Shown here: positions 1 to 7,408 of the stretch, piece after piece
Position numbering within the stretch: position 1 is the first letter of the stretch
Layout: each line of letters opens with the position of its first letter
Source of the DNA: Oscillospiraceae bacterium
GTDB taxonomy: Bacteria > Bacillota > Clostridia > Oscillospirales > Oscillospiraceae
Length of the DNA: 21,102 nt
Assembly: GCA_020025425.1 (NCBI GenBank)
Contig: JAHHSD010000032.1
Span: forward strand, 1 to 21,102
Direction: 5' to 3'
Position numbers and translations under genes: made by a program
The notes under the pieces: generated by a model
What the model was told of the DNA's origin: nothing
Seen by the model: only the letters and a program-made list of their open reading frames with translations
Database searches by the model: none

Positions 1-203
1 AAAAACGTTGGAAAGATGTAGGCATTGAAATTTGGAAAAGAGTAATTAAACGTAAGGGTGATTGCCTGTAAAAATCCAGCCTGCTCCCGGAAAAACAAGC
101 CGGATCGGTGTGCGGCTTTGGGAAAACCTGCTTGCTTCATCATGGTACGCATTTCTTTTCGTATCAGGGCATTGGCATCTTTTCGGCTTATTTTCTCATC
201 CAT
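1..203 (-). CDS. Unknown small protein, N-terminal part, runs off the left edge
   Basis: An open frame of 67 codons begins at an ATG read from 203 on the minus strand and continues past position 1, so the C-terminus is missing. An AGGAG ribosome-binding site lies about 7 nt upstream, which supports the start. The protein begins MDEKISRKDANALIRKEM, is rich in lysine and arginine over the first 35 residues, then becomes aromatic (FFREQAGF). I do not recognise the family. It follows another tiny gene (231-335) after 27 nt, and both probably share the promoter at 557-565. Small AT-rich genes in tandem like this are common in integrated elements, but no integrase or transposase is visible, so that link is inference. 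Confidence 0.55.
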   Translation of the reverse strand, partial: MDEKISRKDANALIRKEMRTMMKQAGFPKAAHRSGLFFREQAGFLQAITLTFNYSFPNFNAYIFPTF

Positions 204-230
204 TCTGTCATCTCCTAAAGGAATTCGCGT

Positions 231-335
231 TTATTTATTATATTCATGACCAAGAGAAGGTGGTGTTTTTTGCACATCTTCCAACTCAGTGTATACAGTT
301 TCTCCCAGAAAATGTTGAATGTTAATTTGCTTCAT
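231..335 (-). CDS. Unknown 34-residue protein
   Basis: This minus-strand ORF of 35 codons starts with ATG at 335 behind an AAGAGGTGA ribosome-binding site with good spacing and ends at TAA 231-233. The peptide begins MKQINIQHFLGETVYTELED and is mildly acidic, with no signal peptide or membrane segment. The next gene (start at 203) lies 27 nt downstream with its own ribosome-binding site, so the two look like an operon. I do not recognise the family. The clear ribosome-binding site and operon-like spacing are the only evidence that it is translated; coding statistics on 34 codons are weak. Confidence 0.45.
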   Translation of the reverse strand: MKQINIQHFLGETVYTELEDVQKTPPSLGHEYNK

Positions 336-865
336 GTCAAGTCACCTCTTATAGAATTGATTATTGCCACACCTTCTGCCCATCTTCTGGGGCGTGATAT
401 TTTTACTGCCAATAGAGTGTTGGGTCTTGCAATAGGCCTTGTATTATCAGGAACTGTATTACCCGCATCTTCATATTTGATCTGTGTGAATCAGACCTTG
501 GTTTTGTATCGGATCCTGCCAGCGTGCCGTTCTGATGAGCGCATTAGAATAACAAAATTATATCATAAATTGGAGATTTTCGATATTATTCTGTTAGAAG
601 TAACGATTAAATTTTCATTTACTCAATTTGGTTTATGCCGTCAATCATTCTTTGTTGTAAAACAATTTAAGCTGTGTCAAACCGCTGAAGCAAAAATGTT
701 CCCCCAAAAAGGTACGACACAAATCCGGCGGCCTTTTTGCCTGCCGGGACGCCGCACAGTCTGGTCCGCAAAATTGGTTTCCGAACAATTTTTTGAACAA
801 ACTTGAAATTAACACGTATTTTACGGAATTCTAAATATCTTTACCGTATCTTTATGCACATCTCG
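336..865. other. AT-rich intergenic stretch without a convincing gene
   Basis: Both strands were read. Open frames exist, including a 186-codon plus-strand frame, but none has a ribosome-binding site with a protein-like composition. The stretch holds the leader and likely promoter (557-565) of the minus-strand pair at the left edge. An imperfect GC hairpin at about 725-747 lacks a T tract. Base composition is clearly poorer in GC than the genes to the right. Confidence 0.5.
557..565 (-). promoter_or_regulatory. Extended -10 promoter for the left-edge gene pair
   Basis: On the minus strand the sequence reads TGATATAAT, an exact extended -10 element (TGnTATAAT). No good -35 hexamer is visible at 17 nt, as is usual for extended -10 promoters. 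It lies about 220 nt upstream of the ATG at 335. The same nonamer precedes the diguanylate cyclase gene at 6785-6793. Confidence 0.45.
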
Positions 866-894
866 TTGACAAGAAAGATCGGATCCGGTATAGT
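866..894 (+). promoter_or_regulatory. Strong sigma-A promoter for the CNNM/CBS gene
   Basis: TTGACA (866-871) is followed by a 17-nt spacer and TATAGT (889-894), one mismatch from the full consensus. Transcription would start near 901, giving a leader of about 210 nt before the transporter start at 1114. Confidence 0.8.
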
Positions 895-935
895 AGATTT
901 CAACATTTTCTGAAAGAGGAGGTACATCATTCTCA

Positions 936-1019
936 ATGGACGATTTCGACAGTGACGCGAATTCCAAGCAGATCGACGCTATGAAACATGAATTGCTCAT
1001 ACATAGAAACGAGACATGA
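936..1019 (+). CDS. Small ORF (27 codons) in the leader of the CNNM/CBS gene
   Basis: ATG at 936 is preceded by GAGGAGGT (918-925 region), a near-perfect ribosome-binding site, though 12 nt away, which is slightly long. The peptide begins MDDFDSDANSKQIDAMKHEL and is highly charged. It sits between a strong promoter (866-894) and the transporter start at 1114, so any transcript of the transporter carries it. It could be a leader peptide, a small protein, or the remnant of a longer gene. I do not recognise it. Confidence 0.35.
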   Translation: MDDFDSDANSKQIDAMKHELLIHRNET

Positions 1020-1113
1020 CCTGTGCAGCTTTTTTGGATGCATAGGCCATGTTTTATGCTTTTGGGGAAAGAAAATTGAAACGTGAAAGATTTTAGAAAG
1101 AGGTTTAAGTGTT

Positions 1114-2442
1114 GTGAGTAATTCAATCGGGTTTTTATTGCTGTTTCAGATAATCCTGATCGCGTTGAATGCTGTGTTTGCCAGTGCTGAGATTGCAGTT
1201 CTGTCCATCAACGAAACCAAGCTGGAGCGTATGGCGGAACAGGGCGGGCACCGGGCCAGGCGCCTGCTGCGCCTGACCCGGGAGCCGGCAAAGTTTTTGG
1301 CGACCATCCAGGTGGCCATTACCCTCTCAGGCTTTCTGGGCAGTGCCTTTGCCGCGGATAACTTTTCCGAGCCGCTGGTGGACTGGGTGCAGAGCCTGGG
1401 AGTCAACCTGCCCTACGCCACGCTGGATACCATCGCGGTCGTTTTGATCACGCTGATCCTGTCCTACTTTACCCTGATTTTCGGCGAGCTTGTACCCAAG
1501 CGCATCGCCATGAAGAAATCCGAGCAGCTGGCCATGGGCATCTCCGGACTGGTCAGCGGCATCTCCATCGTGTTCAAGCCCATTGTGTGGTTCCTGTCCA
1601 TCTCCACCAACCTGGTCCTCCGTCTGTGCGGCATCGACCCCAACGAGACGGAGGACCAGGTGAGCGAGGAGGAGATCCGGATGATGGTGGACGCAGGCAG
1701 CGAAAAGGGGACCATCGACCACGAGGAGAAGGAGTTTATCCAGAACGTCTTTGAGTTTGACGACACCATCGTGGGGGACATTGCCACCCACAGAACGGAT
1801 GTGGTGATCCTATGGATGGAGGACGATGTGGATGTGTGGTCGGAGACCATCCACAACAGCCGCCATACGCTCTATCCCGTGTGTGACGGTTCTCCGGACA
1901 ACATCATCGGCGTCCTGAACGCAAAGGACTACTTCCGTCTGACAGAGCGGACCAAGGAGAGCATCCTCTCCTGCGCTGTGCGGCCGGCATACTTTGTGCC
2001 CGAGACCATCAAAGCCGACATGCTGTTCCGCAACATGAAAAAGACCCGCAATTCCATGGCCATCATCATGGACGAATATGGCGGCATGGTGGGTGTGATC
2101 ACCCTGTTCGACCTGATCGAGGAGCTGGTGGGCAAGCTGGACAACGAGCCTGGGAGCCCCCAGGAGGGCGAGCCGCATATCGAGAAGATCGACGAGCATA
2201 CCTGGCGGATCTGCGGCAATGTGGATCTCCACGAGATCGAGACGGCTCTGGAGATCAAGATTGCGTCGGAGGACTGCGGCACCCTCACGGGACTGGTGTT
2301 CAGCGTGCTGGAGTCCATACCCGGCGAGGGGCCGCAGGACATCGACCTGGAGATCCAGAACCTTGCCATCCACATCAGCAGTATCTCCGATCATCAGATC
2401 GAATCTGCCACAGTTACCCTGAAGGAGAAGCTTGCAGGCTGA
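1114..2442 (+). CDS. CNNM/CBS-domain membrane transporter (hemolysin C / CorC family)
   Basis: The 442-residue protein has the layout of the CNNM (DUF21) family: an N-terminal membrane domain of about 190 residues with hydrophobic segments near 8-28, 67-85, 103-125 and 140-165, including FGELVPKRIA; a pair of CBS domains at about 215-330, with the family-typical MDEYGGMVGVITLFDLIEEL; and a C-terminal CorC_HlyC transporter-associated domain at about 345-435. Such proteins act in Mg2+/Co2+ export or resistance at the cytoplasmic membrane; substrate here is not shown by sequence. The GTG start at 1114 is chosen because AGAAAGAGG lies about 10 nt upstream. It is monocistronic: a promoter lies at 866-894 and a terminator at 2661-2688. 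The 'hemolysin' label in databases is historical and should not be read as toxin activity. Confidence 0.92.
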   Translation: MSNSIGFLLLFQIILIALNAVFASAEIAVLSINETKLERMAEQGGHRARRLLRLTREPAKFLATIQVAITLSGFLGSAFAADNFSEPLVDWVQSLGVNLPYATLDTIAVVLITLILSYFTLIFGELVPKRIAMKKSEQLAMGISGLVSGISIVFKPIVWFLSISTNLVLRLCGIDPNETEDQVSEEEIRMMVDAGSEKGTIDHEEKEFIQNVFEFDDTIVGDIATHRTDVVILWMEDDVDVWSETIHNSRHTLYPVCDGSPDNIIGVLNAKDYFRLTERTKESILSCAVRPAYFVPETIKADMLFRNMKKTRNSMAIIMDEYGGMVGVITLFDLIEELVGKLDNEPGSPQEGEPHIEKIDEHTWRICGNVDLHEIETALEIKIASEDCGTLTGLVFSVLESIPGEGPQDIDLEIQNLAIHISSISDHQIESATVTLKEKLAG

Positions 2443-2660
2443 TATACGGGTTCAGCCCGACGTGGCAGGGTCCTGCCGCAGGATTCCTGAGCACAAGTTG
2501 CTCTATATGGCAAAGGGAAATCCGGTTGCAGTGGTCACCGGCAAGAGCGCGGTTTTGCCTTGGAACCCTGGGCCCGGAGGCCGCCGAAGAGCGGAGCTGT
2601 GCTACAAGACCGGGATCAACCGGTCCATACAGCGCGCGAATTTCAAAAGACTGCATCAAG

Positions 2661-2688
2661 AAACGGCGTGACCAAAGTCACGCCGTTT
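2661..2688. terminator. Bidirectional terminator, 12-bp stem
   Basis: Positions 2661-2672 (AAACGGCGTGAC) pair perfectly with 2677-2688 around a CAAA loop. T runs flank both sides (TTTT on plus, TTT on minus), so it can end both the CNNM gene from the left and the DUF7336 gene from the right. The preceding 220 nt (2443-2660) hold no convincing gene. Confidence 0.85.
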
Positions 2689-2709
2689 TCCATGCCTGGG
2701 GTTCCGGGG

Positions 2710-2970
2710 TCAGGGCTGCTCGGTCCATCGGACAGTGGTGAAGCCGTCCGCCCAGCCGATCCGGTCCAGCTTCATCGGATCAATCGAAAAACAGCTGACC
2801 GGGTGATCCCGAAAGCCCTCTTTGTTCTTCAGAAGCTCGATGGTGTTCTGTGCATTTTCCCGGGTGGAAAAAATGCCGATCAGCTTGTCCTCATCGCGGG
2901 GACCGTCACCATCCACCAGCTCATAGCTGTGCCAAAGGGCATAAACCGCTTTAGACTCTGTTTTGTTCAT
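2710..2970 (-). CDS. DUF7336 family small protein
   Basis: The 86-residue protein contains the pattern of the DUF7336 family: an N-terminal strand with VYALWHSYELVDGDG, then DKLIGIFSTRENAQNTIELL, GFRDHP, and an ending built around KLDRIGWADGF. Members are small soluble proteins of unknown function, found scattered in Firmicutes genomes and often near immunity or mobile genes; that association is family-level knowledge and not visible here. The ATG start at 2970 is supported by GAAAGGAG about 8 nt upstream. The gene stands alone, with an extended -10 promoter at 3024-3032 and the terminator at 2661-2688. Confidence 0.72.
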   Translation of the reverse strand: MNKTESKAVYALWHSYELVDGDGPRDEDKLIGIFSTRENAQNTIELLKNKEGFRDHPVSCFSIDPMKLDRIGWADGFTTVRWTEQP

Positions 2971-3023
2971 TCGGCGAGCTCCTTTCTGTTATGCTGCTGC
3001 AAACCACGCCTGTTCGCAGCCCC

Positions 3024-3032
3024 ATTGTACCA
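3024..3032 (-). promoter_or_regulatory. Extended -10 promoter for the DUF7336 gene
   Basis: The minus strand reads TGGTACAAT, an extended -10 element, about 55 nt upstream of the ATG at 2970. No good -35 hexamer is visible at the usual distance. Confidence 0.4.
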
Positions 3033-3097
3033 TGGATTTTACGGTTGTGCATCTGATTCGCTCTGCTGTCCACTCACTTTTGCTCAAAACACGTTGT

Positions 3098-3130
3098 GAA
3101 AGGCCATCGGATTTTACCCGATGGCCTTTC
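3098..3130. terminator. Hairpin terminator, 13-bp stem
   Basis: Positions 3098-3110 (GAAAGGCCATCGG) pair with 3118-3130 around a 7-nt loop. The stem begins and ends with A and T runs, so it could act in either direction. No intact gene ends beside it. It isolates the DUF7336 gene from the secreted-protein pair, or it remains from a lost gene. The following 3131-3400 stretch shows no gene that I can support. Confidence 0.65.
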
Positions 3131-3400
3131 TTCGTCTGGCAATAAGTTCCTCGGCGGAGCCCTTCCTCCTGCCTGTAAAGAAGCTGTCTGCAACACCGGA
3201 TACTGCTCAGTGTGGGGTGGCGGGAACGCTGCAAGACGATCAAACATAGGATAAAGCGGCAGAACGGCTCACCGGAGGTCCGGATGCTCCGCCCGATTGT
3301 ACTGGCCGCTGTTCAGCGATTATGATGGTTCCATTTGGATGTATTGGATCGGCGGTGAGTTACGATATCTGTCACTGATTTAAAGGAGGAACCCGATCCA

Positions 3401-3928
3401 GTGTGTTTTAAAAAAGTGATTTCTGCAATTCTGTGTGCGGTATTCGCACTGTCAATCAGCATGTTCCCGGCCCATGCTGTCGAGTCGAAAACGTCCACCG
3501 ATGTCCATTTGACGGTTGAGCCTTCCGGCACAGTACCCGGCCTGATCGACGTTACCGTTCCGGACTGTATCCTGCTGTCAGCTGACGCCGGCTGTACAGA
3601 TCTGACCGCTGATAAAAACTTTGATGTGATCAATAACGCCGACGTTGGAGGGGTTCAACTGGCGCGCATTACCGCATTTGCTGTGCCCGAATGGGAGTTG
3701 GTTTCCCCGGAGACTGATTTTACGTCTATGATGGCCAATACAAAAAAGCTGGCGATCCTGGGGGACGGCCATGATTTGTCCGGTACCGGTTTCGCAAAAA
3801 ATGTGATGATTGCACCCGGTGGCAAGGATACCACTGTGATCACAGGCAAAACCAGCGTGGTCACTGCGGCGATCACAGATCAGCCTGTGGCGAATCTTGT
3901 TGCGACCTTTTGCTTAAGTGCAGAATAA
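3401..3928 (+). CDS. Secreted protein with signal peptide, unknown family
   Basis: The 175-residue protein starts at GTG 3401 behind AAAGGAGG (3382-3389). It has a classical signal peptide: two lysines at residues 4-5, a hydrophobic core at 6-22 and a likely cleavage after AHA at residue 26. The mature part of about 149 residues is rich in Val, Thr, Asp and Ala with alternating hydrophobic residues, as in beta-sandwich surface proteins; it has no cysteine pair pattern, no LPxTG motif and no second membrane segment. A loose resemblance to WxL or fimbrial-type surface proteins is an impression only. The next gene starts 60 nt downstream and encodes a membrane-anchored exported protein, and both end at one terminator, so the two probably work together at the cell surface. 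Confidence 0.7.
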   Translation: MCFKKVISAILCAVFALSISMFPAHAVESKTSTDVHLTVEPSGTVPGLIDVTVPDCILLSADAGCTDLTADKNFDVINNADVGGVQLARITAFAVPEWELVSPETDFTSMMANTKKLAILGDGHDLSGTGFAKNVMIAPGGKDTTVITGKTSVVTAAITDQPVANLVATFCLSAE

Positions 3929-3988
3929 GGCTCAGATCGTGGGCGGAGAACCTTGATTCTCCGCCCCATTGTAAGAGGAGGAACTGAC

Positions 3989-4459
3989 TTGGACACACAG
4001 AACGCAAAACAAAGACGATGGTTTGCGCGATTGGCGCTGATTTTTTTCTGCACATTGCTTGGATTCCTGATGGGCCGCTGTGCCGCCGAGCCTAAGATGC
4101 TGCCAAGTACGGCTGTCGTTGTGGAAATTGAGGAATCTTGTCATGATACAGCCGGTGGAGACGTGAGGATTCGGATGTGCCCTGATGTGCTCATCGAAAA
4201 CGGCACGATGCAGAATCTGTACTTTTCGAATTTGAACCAGGATCGTCTGATGAAATTGGTAATCCGACTGGATGGAGAGAAGATCTATGACAGTCCCTTT
4301 GTAAAGGAAGGCACCATGATTCAGGCAGACAGCATTGATGTCACACGGCTGCGGCCTGGCAGGAACAAAGTGCTTGGTGAAGTGTATTACTACACCATGG
4401 AGCAGAAATTGATCGGCCGGAGTGATGTATATATGAACCTGATTCTGGAGAAAGAATAG
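3989..4459 (+). CDS. Membrane-anchored extracytoplasmic protein, unknown family
   Basis: The start is TTG at 3989, because AGAGGAGGA sits 6-8 nt upstream; the frame is open further up but without a ribosome-binding site. The 156-residue product has a positively charged N-terminus (KQRRWFAR), one membrane helix at about 14-33 ending in MGRC, and an extracytoplasmic domain of about 120 residues. That domain has two acidic beta-rich halves, with LVIRLDGEKIYDSPFVKEG followed by LRPGRNKVLGEVYYYTMEQK. This pattern recalls small anchored proteins in Lachnospiraceae and Oscillospiraceae surface-protein loci, whose role is unknown. The Cys after the helix could be a lipobox-like residue, but MGRC is not a good lipobox. 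It probably partners the secreted protein encoded just upstream. Confidence 0.65.
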   Translation: MDTQNAKQRRWFARLALIFFCTLLGFLMGRCAAEPKMLPSTAVVVEIEESCHDTAGGDVRIRMCPDVLIENGTMQNLYFSNLNQDRLMKLVIRLDGEKIYDSPFVKEGTMIQADSIDVTRLRPGRNKVLGEVYYYTMEQKLIGRSDVYMNLILEKE

Positions 4460-4539
4460 GACTGTACACCGGACATCAAGTGCCTGGGGCGCATTCGTAT
4501 GATCCGATTGCTCCAGCGAAAAGAATAGGGCCTAAGCTG

Positions 4540-4571
4540 AAAGACACCGTCTTTTGACGATGTCTTTTTTT
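4540..4571 (+). terminator. Rho-independent terminator of the secreted-protein pair
   Basis: A 12-bp stem with one C-A mismatch (4540-4551 with 4556-4567) closes a TTTT loop and runs into seven T residues, ending at 4571. Confidence 0.85.
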
Positions 4572-4659
4572 AGGTTAATTGCATCATGAAGCTGGATGCC
4601 TCTGTGCGCTTAACTATCAGCTGCGTTGTTGCCTTCCAAAAATCGGAGTAAAATGGATC

Positions 4660-4785
4660 TTACAAATAAGGCGGAAGGAGCGTGTGTGTGATGGTCAGCT
4701 CCAGGCCATGTATGGTTTCGTATGCCTGAAGAAAGGCTTTCAGGATATTCGGCTGCTGCTTGTCATCACACAGCGCAATCTGCAA
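4660..4785 (-). pseudogene. Truncated LytTR-type response regulator, receiver N-terminus only
   Basis: Just after the diguanylate cyclase stop, the minus strand carries AGGAAAGGA (4796-4804) and, 10 nt later, a TTG start at 4785. The 41 residues begin LQIALCDDKQ and continue through LKAFLQAYETIHGLELTI, matching the first strand, acidic pair and first helix of AgrA/LytTR-family receivers (compare the usual I-A-I-C-D-D start). The frame then turns to TITHTLLPPYL and stops at 4660-4662, before the phospho-acceptor Asp and the whole LytTR DNA-binding domain. No recognisable continuation was found in other frames, though a serine/leucine-rich stretch follows. It looks like a decayed gene, possibly once an operon partner of the upstream sensor. 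A translated short peptide cannot be excluded. Confidence 0.6.
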
Positions 4786-4806
4786 GCGGAACAATTCCTT
4801 TCCTGA

Positions 4807-6723
4807 TTACTTTCTCTTGGAATAAATATGATATCCATTCCGCGTGGCTCTTTTGACCTGATACAGCGCCTGATCCGCTTTTTCATAGAGTTCTTCAAAG
4901 GTCGTGTGCTTCTCATTCGTTAGCATAACACCAATCGAAGCACTGACCTGAACACTCTCTCCATTCTTGTGATAGGTTTTGCACAGAATGCGATTCAGTT
5001 CTTCGATCCGGCCTTCAAACGCCTTTACATTCCCGACATTCTCCACAAAGATCACAAACTCATCACCGCCCAGACGCCCCACGAGATCGCCCTTGCGGAA
5101 AAAGCTGCTCAGCGTGTTGGCCGTATGCTGAAGGACAATATCCCCCATTCCATGACCCATGCAGTCATTGACCTCTTTGAAGTGGTCCAGATCCAGAATC
5201 ATCAGGGCACATATCTGCTTTTTCTGTTCATTTTCCTCCAGCGCAGGCCGTATTCTCTCAATAAAGGCCTCACGATTGTACAGGCTCGTAAGAAAATCGG
5301 TCTGGGATTTTTTCTCGATTTTTTTGATGTTATCACTATGCTTCTCAATTTTCAGGTCTTTTTTCTTGTGTTCCCCATAATTTTCCAGTACGCCGATCAT
5401 CTGATCGCCATCCTCCGAAGAGTCTGAGGTAATACTGATCCGCAGCCACTCCATATTTTTCCCAAGCCGGGAATAGATGATGACTGGATCGCACTTCTCT
5501 TTTTGAACAAGCACGCTCTGATAGAATTTTTCATATTCCTCCAAGCTCTCCGGATCCAGAAGTCCCTTTTTCAGCATATTCTCAGACCGCATGTCGTCAA
5601 AGGTGCAGTACTGATTCACCTCTTTGGTCGGATAGCCATACAATACGATCTGTTGGAGCTTATAATCTATGGCAAACGGGATATTCTTCGTCTGCTGGAG
5701 TGTTGCCTGGAACATCCCATTGATGGCCTGCATCTCACGGTTCTGTTTGACGATCCTTTTATACATGGTGTAGATCAGGTTGTAGATCGCTCCGAATATG
5801 ATCAGCAGGCCGATTGTAAAGATCGTAAAGAGATGGACAGCAGTTTGCCGTGTGCGGTAGACATAGGTATGCAGCTCATCTGACACCTGGACAGAAAATA
5901 AGTACCAGTTATTGATCTTCAGCGGACGGTAGTTGACATAGCGGCCCTGTCCGTTGCCTTCAAAATAGAATACCCCACTTTCTCGTTTCTGCACCATTTC
6001 GTAAATTTTCTGTGCGGACATTCCATTGGCATACTGATATTCCTCCATCTCATCCCATATTGTCTCATCCGCAGATTGCTGTTTCGGTCCGAGTGTAAAT
6101 TTATTGTTTGAACAGAGAAGATAGTGTCCCTTGTCGTCAATGATCTGGAAATATTTATAGCCGTCATCATTAAATTCCATATTCTTCAACAGGTCTGTAA
6201 GCACATATTTCCCCCAGACAATTCCACAGATCTTATCATTGATTTTCAGGGGAACGCCAATAAAGATCAAGGTTTCATGGTTATCCTTCAGGACATTGGA
6301 AATATAGACTTTGTCGCGCTGGATCTGCTCCCTTATCCCCTCATAGGAAATATCATATTGACTTCCTGCTGAGTTCACCCCGTTTCCGTCCAAATCGGAA
6401 ACACCCAGCATTTTAAATTGTGAAATGTCATGTGCCTTGCTGAGTTTATCAACCACTCCCTGCACTCCCATCGTCTCAGCGTCCTCCAACTGGGATCCGA
6501 TAACTTGAAGGATGTGAATGTAGCGCTCCACCTCCAGCTGAAGGTTTTTCTCAACAAAGACTGACAATTCCTCGACCTGATGCATGGAGTGCTCCAGAGA
6601 CATATCATACAGTTTTTGATTGAAACTGAAAAAGCTGATAATTTGGACAATCAAGGTAACACACAAAATCAGGATAATACCTGTGATTTTTTTTGCTTCT
6701 TTTGACGTAAACCATTTTCTCAT
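4807..6723 (-). CDS. Membrane-bound sensor diguanylate cyclase (GGDEF)
   Basis: The 638-residue protein is predicted to make cyclic di-GMP from two GTP. Start: the Met at 6723 is preferred over the one at 6744, because the upstream ATG lies inside the sequence that forms the ribosome-binding site AGGGAGGAG. Layout: membrane helix at about 13-33, an extracytoplasmic sensor region of about 260 residues resembling a double CACHE domain, a second helix at about 296-318, a PAS-like linker, a coiled segment rich in Lys/Glu and a C-terminal GGDEF domain. The active-site GGDEF (552-556) is intact, and RKGD placed five residues before it is a complete inhibitory I-site, so product feedback is expected. 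No EAL domain is present. It has its own promoter at 6785-6793 and is followed after 21 nt by a truncated response regulator. Confidence 0.93.
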   Translation of the reverse strand: MRKWFTSKEAKKITGIILILCVTLIVQIISFFSFNQKLYDMSLEHSMHQVEELSVFVEKNLQLEVERYIHILQVIGSQLEDAETMGVQGVVDKLSKAHDISQFKMLGVSDLDGNGVNSAGSQYDISYEGIREQIQRDKVYISNVLKDNHETLIFIGVPLKINDKICGIVWGKYVLTDLLKNMEFNDDGYKYFQIIDDKGHYLLCSNNKFTLGPKQQSADETIWDEMEEYQYANGMSAQKIYEMVQKRESGVFYFEGNGQGRYVNYRPLKINNWYLFSVQVSDELHTYVYRTRQTAVHLFTIFTIGLLIIFGAIYNLIYTMYKRIVKQNREMQAINGMFQATLQQTKNIPFAIDYKLQQIVLYGYPTKEVNQYCTFDDMRSENMLKKGLLDPESLEEYEKFYQSVLVQKEKCDPVIIYSRLGKNMEWLRISITSDSSEDGDQMIGVLENYGEHKKKDLKIEKHSDNIKKIEKKSQTDFLTSLYNREAFIERIRPALEENEQKKQICALMILDLDHFKEVNDCMGHGMGDIVLQHTANTLSSFFRKGDLVGRLGGDEFVIFVENVGNVKAFEGRIEELNRILCKTYHKNGESVQVSASIGVMLTNEKHTTFEELYEKADQALYQVKRATRNGYHIYSKRK

Positions 6724-6784
6724 CTGTTTCTCCTCCCTCTGCATGAAATTATTTTAGATTTCTGATACTATTATCCTGATTTTA

Positions 6785-6793
6785 ATTATATCA
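6785..6793 (-). promoter_or_regulatory. Extended -10 promoter for the diguanylate cyclase gene
   Basis: The minus strand reads TGATATAAT, an exact extended -10, about 60 nt upstream of the start at 6723. The -35 position (TTCTTC at 17 nt) is poor. The element equals the one at 557-565. Confidence 0.6.
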
Positions 6794-7087
6794 CATCCAG
6801 GAAGCAAGAAGAAGGTGAACTATCAAATAAAAAGAAATCTCCCATTTTCTTCGCCCGTGCGGTTCAGATGCCCTTAGCCTCAAAAGCCGGATGTTATCTT
6901 CCTGCTCCACTATACAGGAGCCTTGCATAAAAGAACCCCGGCAGAAATTGCTTCAGTAATTTCTGCCGGGGTTTCCCGTACGTCCGAGGCTGCCCCTGTG
7001 AAGGGGAAACCGACGGCCTTCTTCTGTTCTCTGTGCAGGATCGGCTGGGAGGTCCCACTCCGGGGGCCTGGTTTTCCGCTGTGCCGA
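6794..7087. other. Intergenic stretch between the MATE-DarA and GGDEF genes
   Basis: No gene is supported here on either strand. It contains the long terminator at 6934-6973 and a GC-rich 3' untranslated stretch of about 115 nt between that terminator and the MATE-DarA stop codon. Confidence 0.6.
6934..6973 (-). terminator. Terminator of the MATE-DarA gene, 16-bp perfect stem
   Basis: Positions 6934-6949 (AACCCCGGCAGAAATT) pair without mismatch to 6958-6973 around an 8-nt loop. On the minus strand the stem is followed by CTTTTAT. The distance to the MATE-DarA stop is about 115 nt. Confidence 0.85.
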
Positions 7088-7408
7088 TCACATTTTCTCG
7101 AACTGCTCCACCTCGGTGACAAACACGGTGGCGCCGCCCACAACCACCTCAGGCGTGCTGCTCACAGACCGGGAGCCCAGCTGGATGGTGGTGGGGACCT
7201 TCTCCGTCCGCTTGGAGCAGTTGGAGCGGATGATATCCACGGCCTGCTGCACCCGGTCGGCCTCGGTGCCGATGATGAGGGTGGTGTTGCCGCCGCTCAA
7301 AAAGCCGCCGCTGGTGGCCATCTTGGTGAAGTAGTACCCGGCCTCGGCCAGAGCACCGCACACCTCGTCGGAATCCTTCTTGCTGATGACTGCGGTAATC
7401 ATCTTCAT
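7088..7408 (-). CDS. darA: Possible separate translation product: DarA/PstA-like cyclic-di-AMP receptor
   Basis: This is the 3' part of the fused frame described above, listed because it has its own translation signals. ATG at 7408 follows AAGAGGAGG with 9-nt spacing, and 106 residues is close to the usual 107-109 of stand-alone DarA. In the known structures of this family, residues in the GGFLxxGNTT loop contact cyclic di-AMP; all are kept here. The partner of DarA is not established in any organism known to me. Whether cells make the fusion, the short form or both cannot be told from sequence. Confidence 0.75.
   Translation of the reverse strand: MKMITAVISKKDSDEVCGALAEAGYYFTKMATSGGFLSGGNTTLIIGTEADRVQQAVDIIRSNCSKRTEKVPTTIQLGSRSVSSTPEVVVGGATVFVTEVEQFEKM

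Noticed and set aside
725..747. A GC-rich imperfect hairpin resembling a terminator.
   Set aside because: The stem has bulges, no T tract follows on either strand and no gene ends there.
246..806. A 186-codon plus-strand frame in the AT-rich left region.
   Set aside because: No ribosome-binding site, it crosses the small minus-strand gene 231-335 and its promoter, and the translation has no protein-like pattern.
895..1113. An M-box or yybP-ykoY (Mn2+) riboswitch before the CNNM/CBS transporter.
   Set aside because: The conserved core sequences of both classes are not found by eye; the leader is listed only as unexplained.
821..1126. A 101-codon minus-strand frame opposite the CNNM leader.
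   Set aside because: It overlaps a strong plus-strand promoter, has no ribosome-binding site and shows no family features.
3131..3400. Possible gene or promoter before the secreted-protein pair.
   Set aside because: Short frames lack ribosome-binding sites, and two TTGGAT elements near 3335-3349 have no -10 at proper distance, so no promoter is called.
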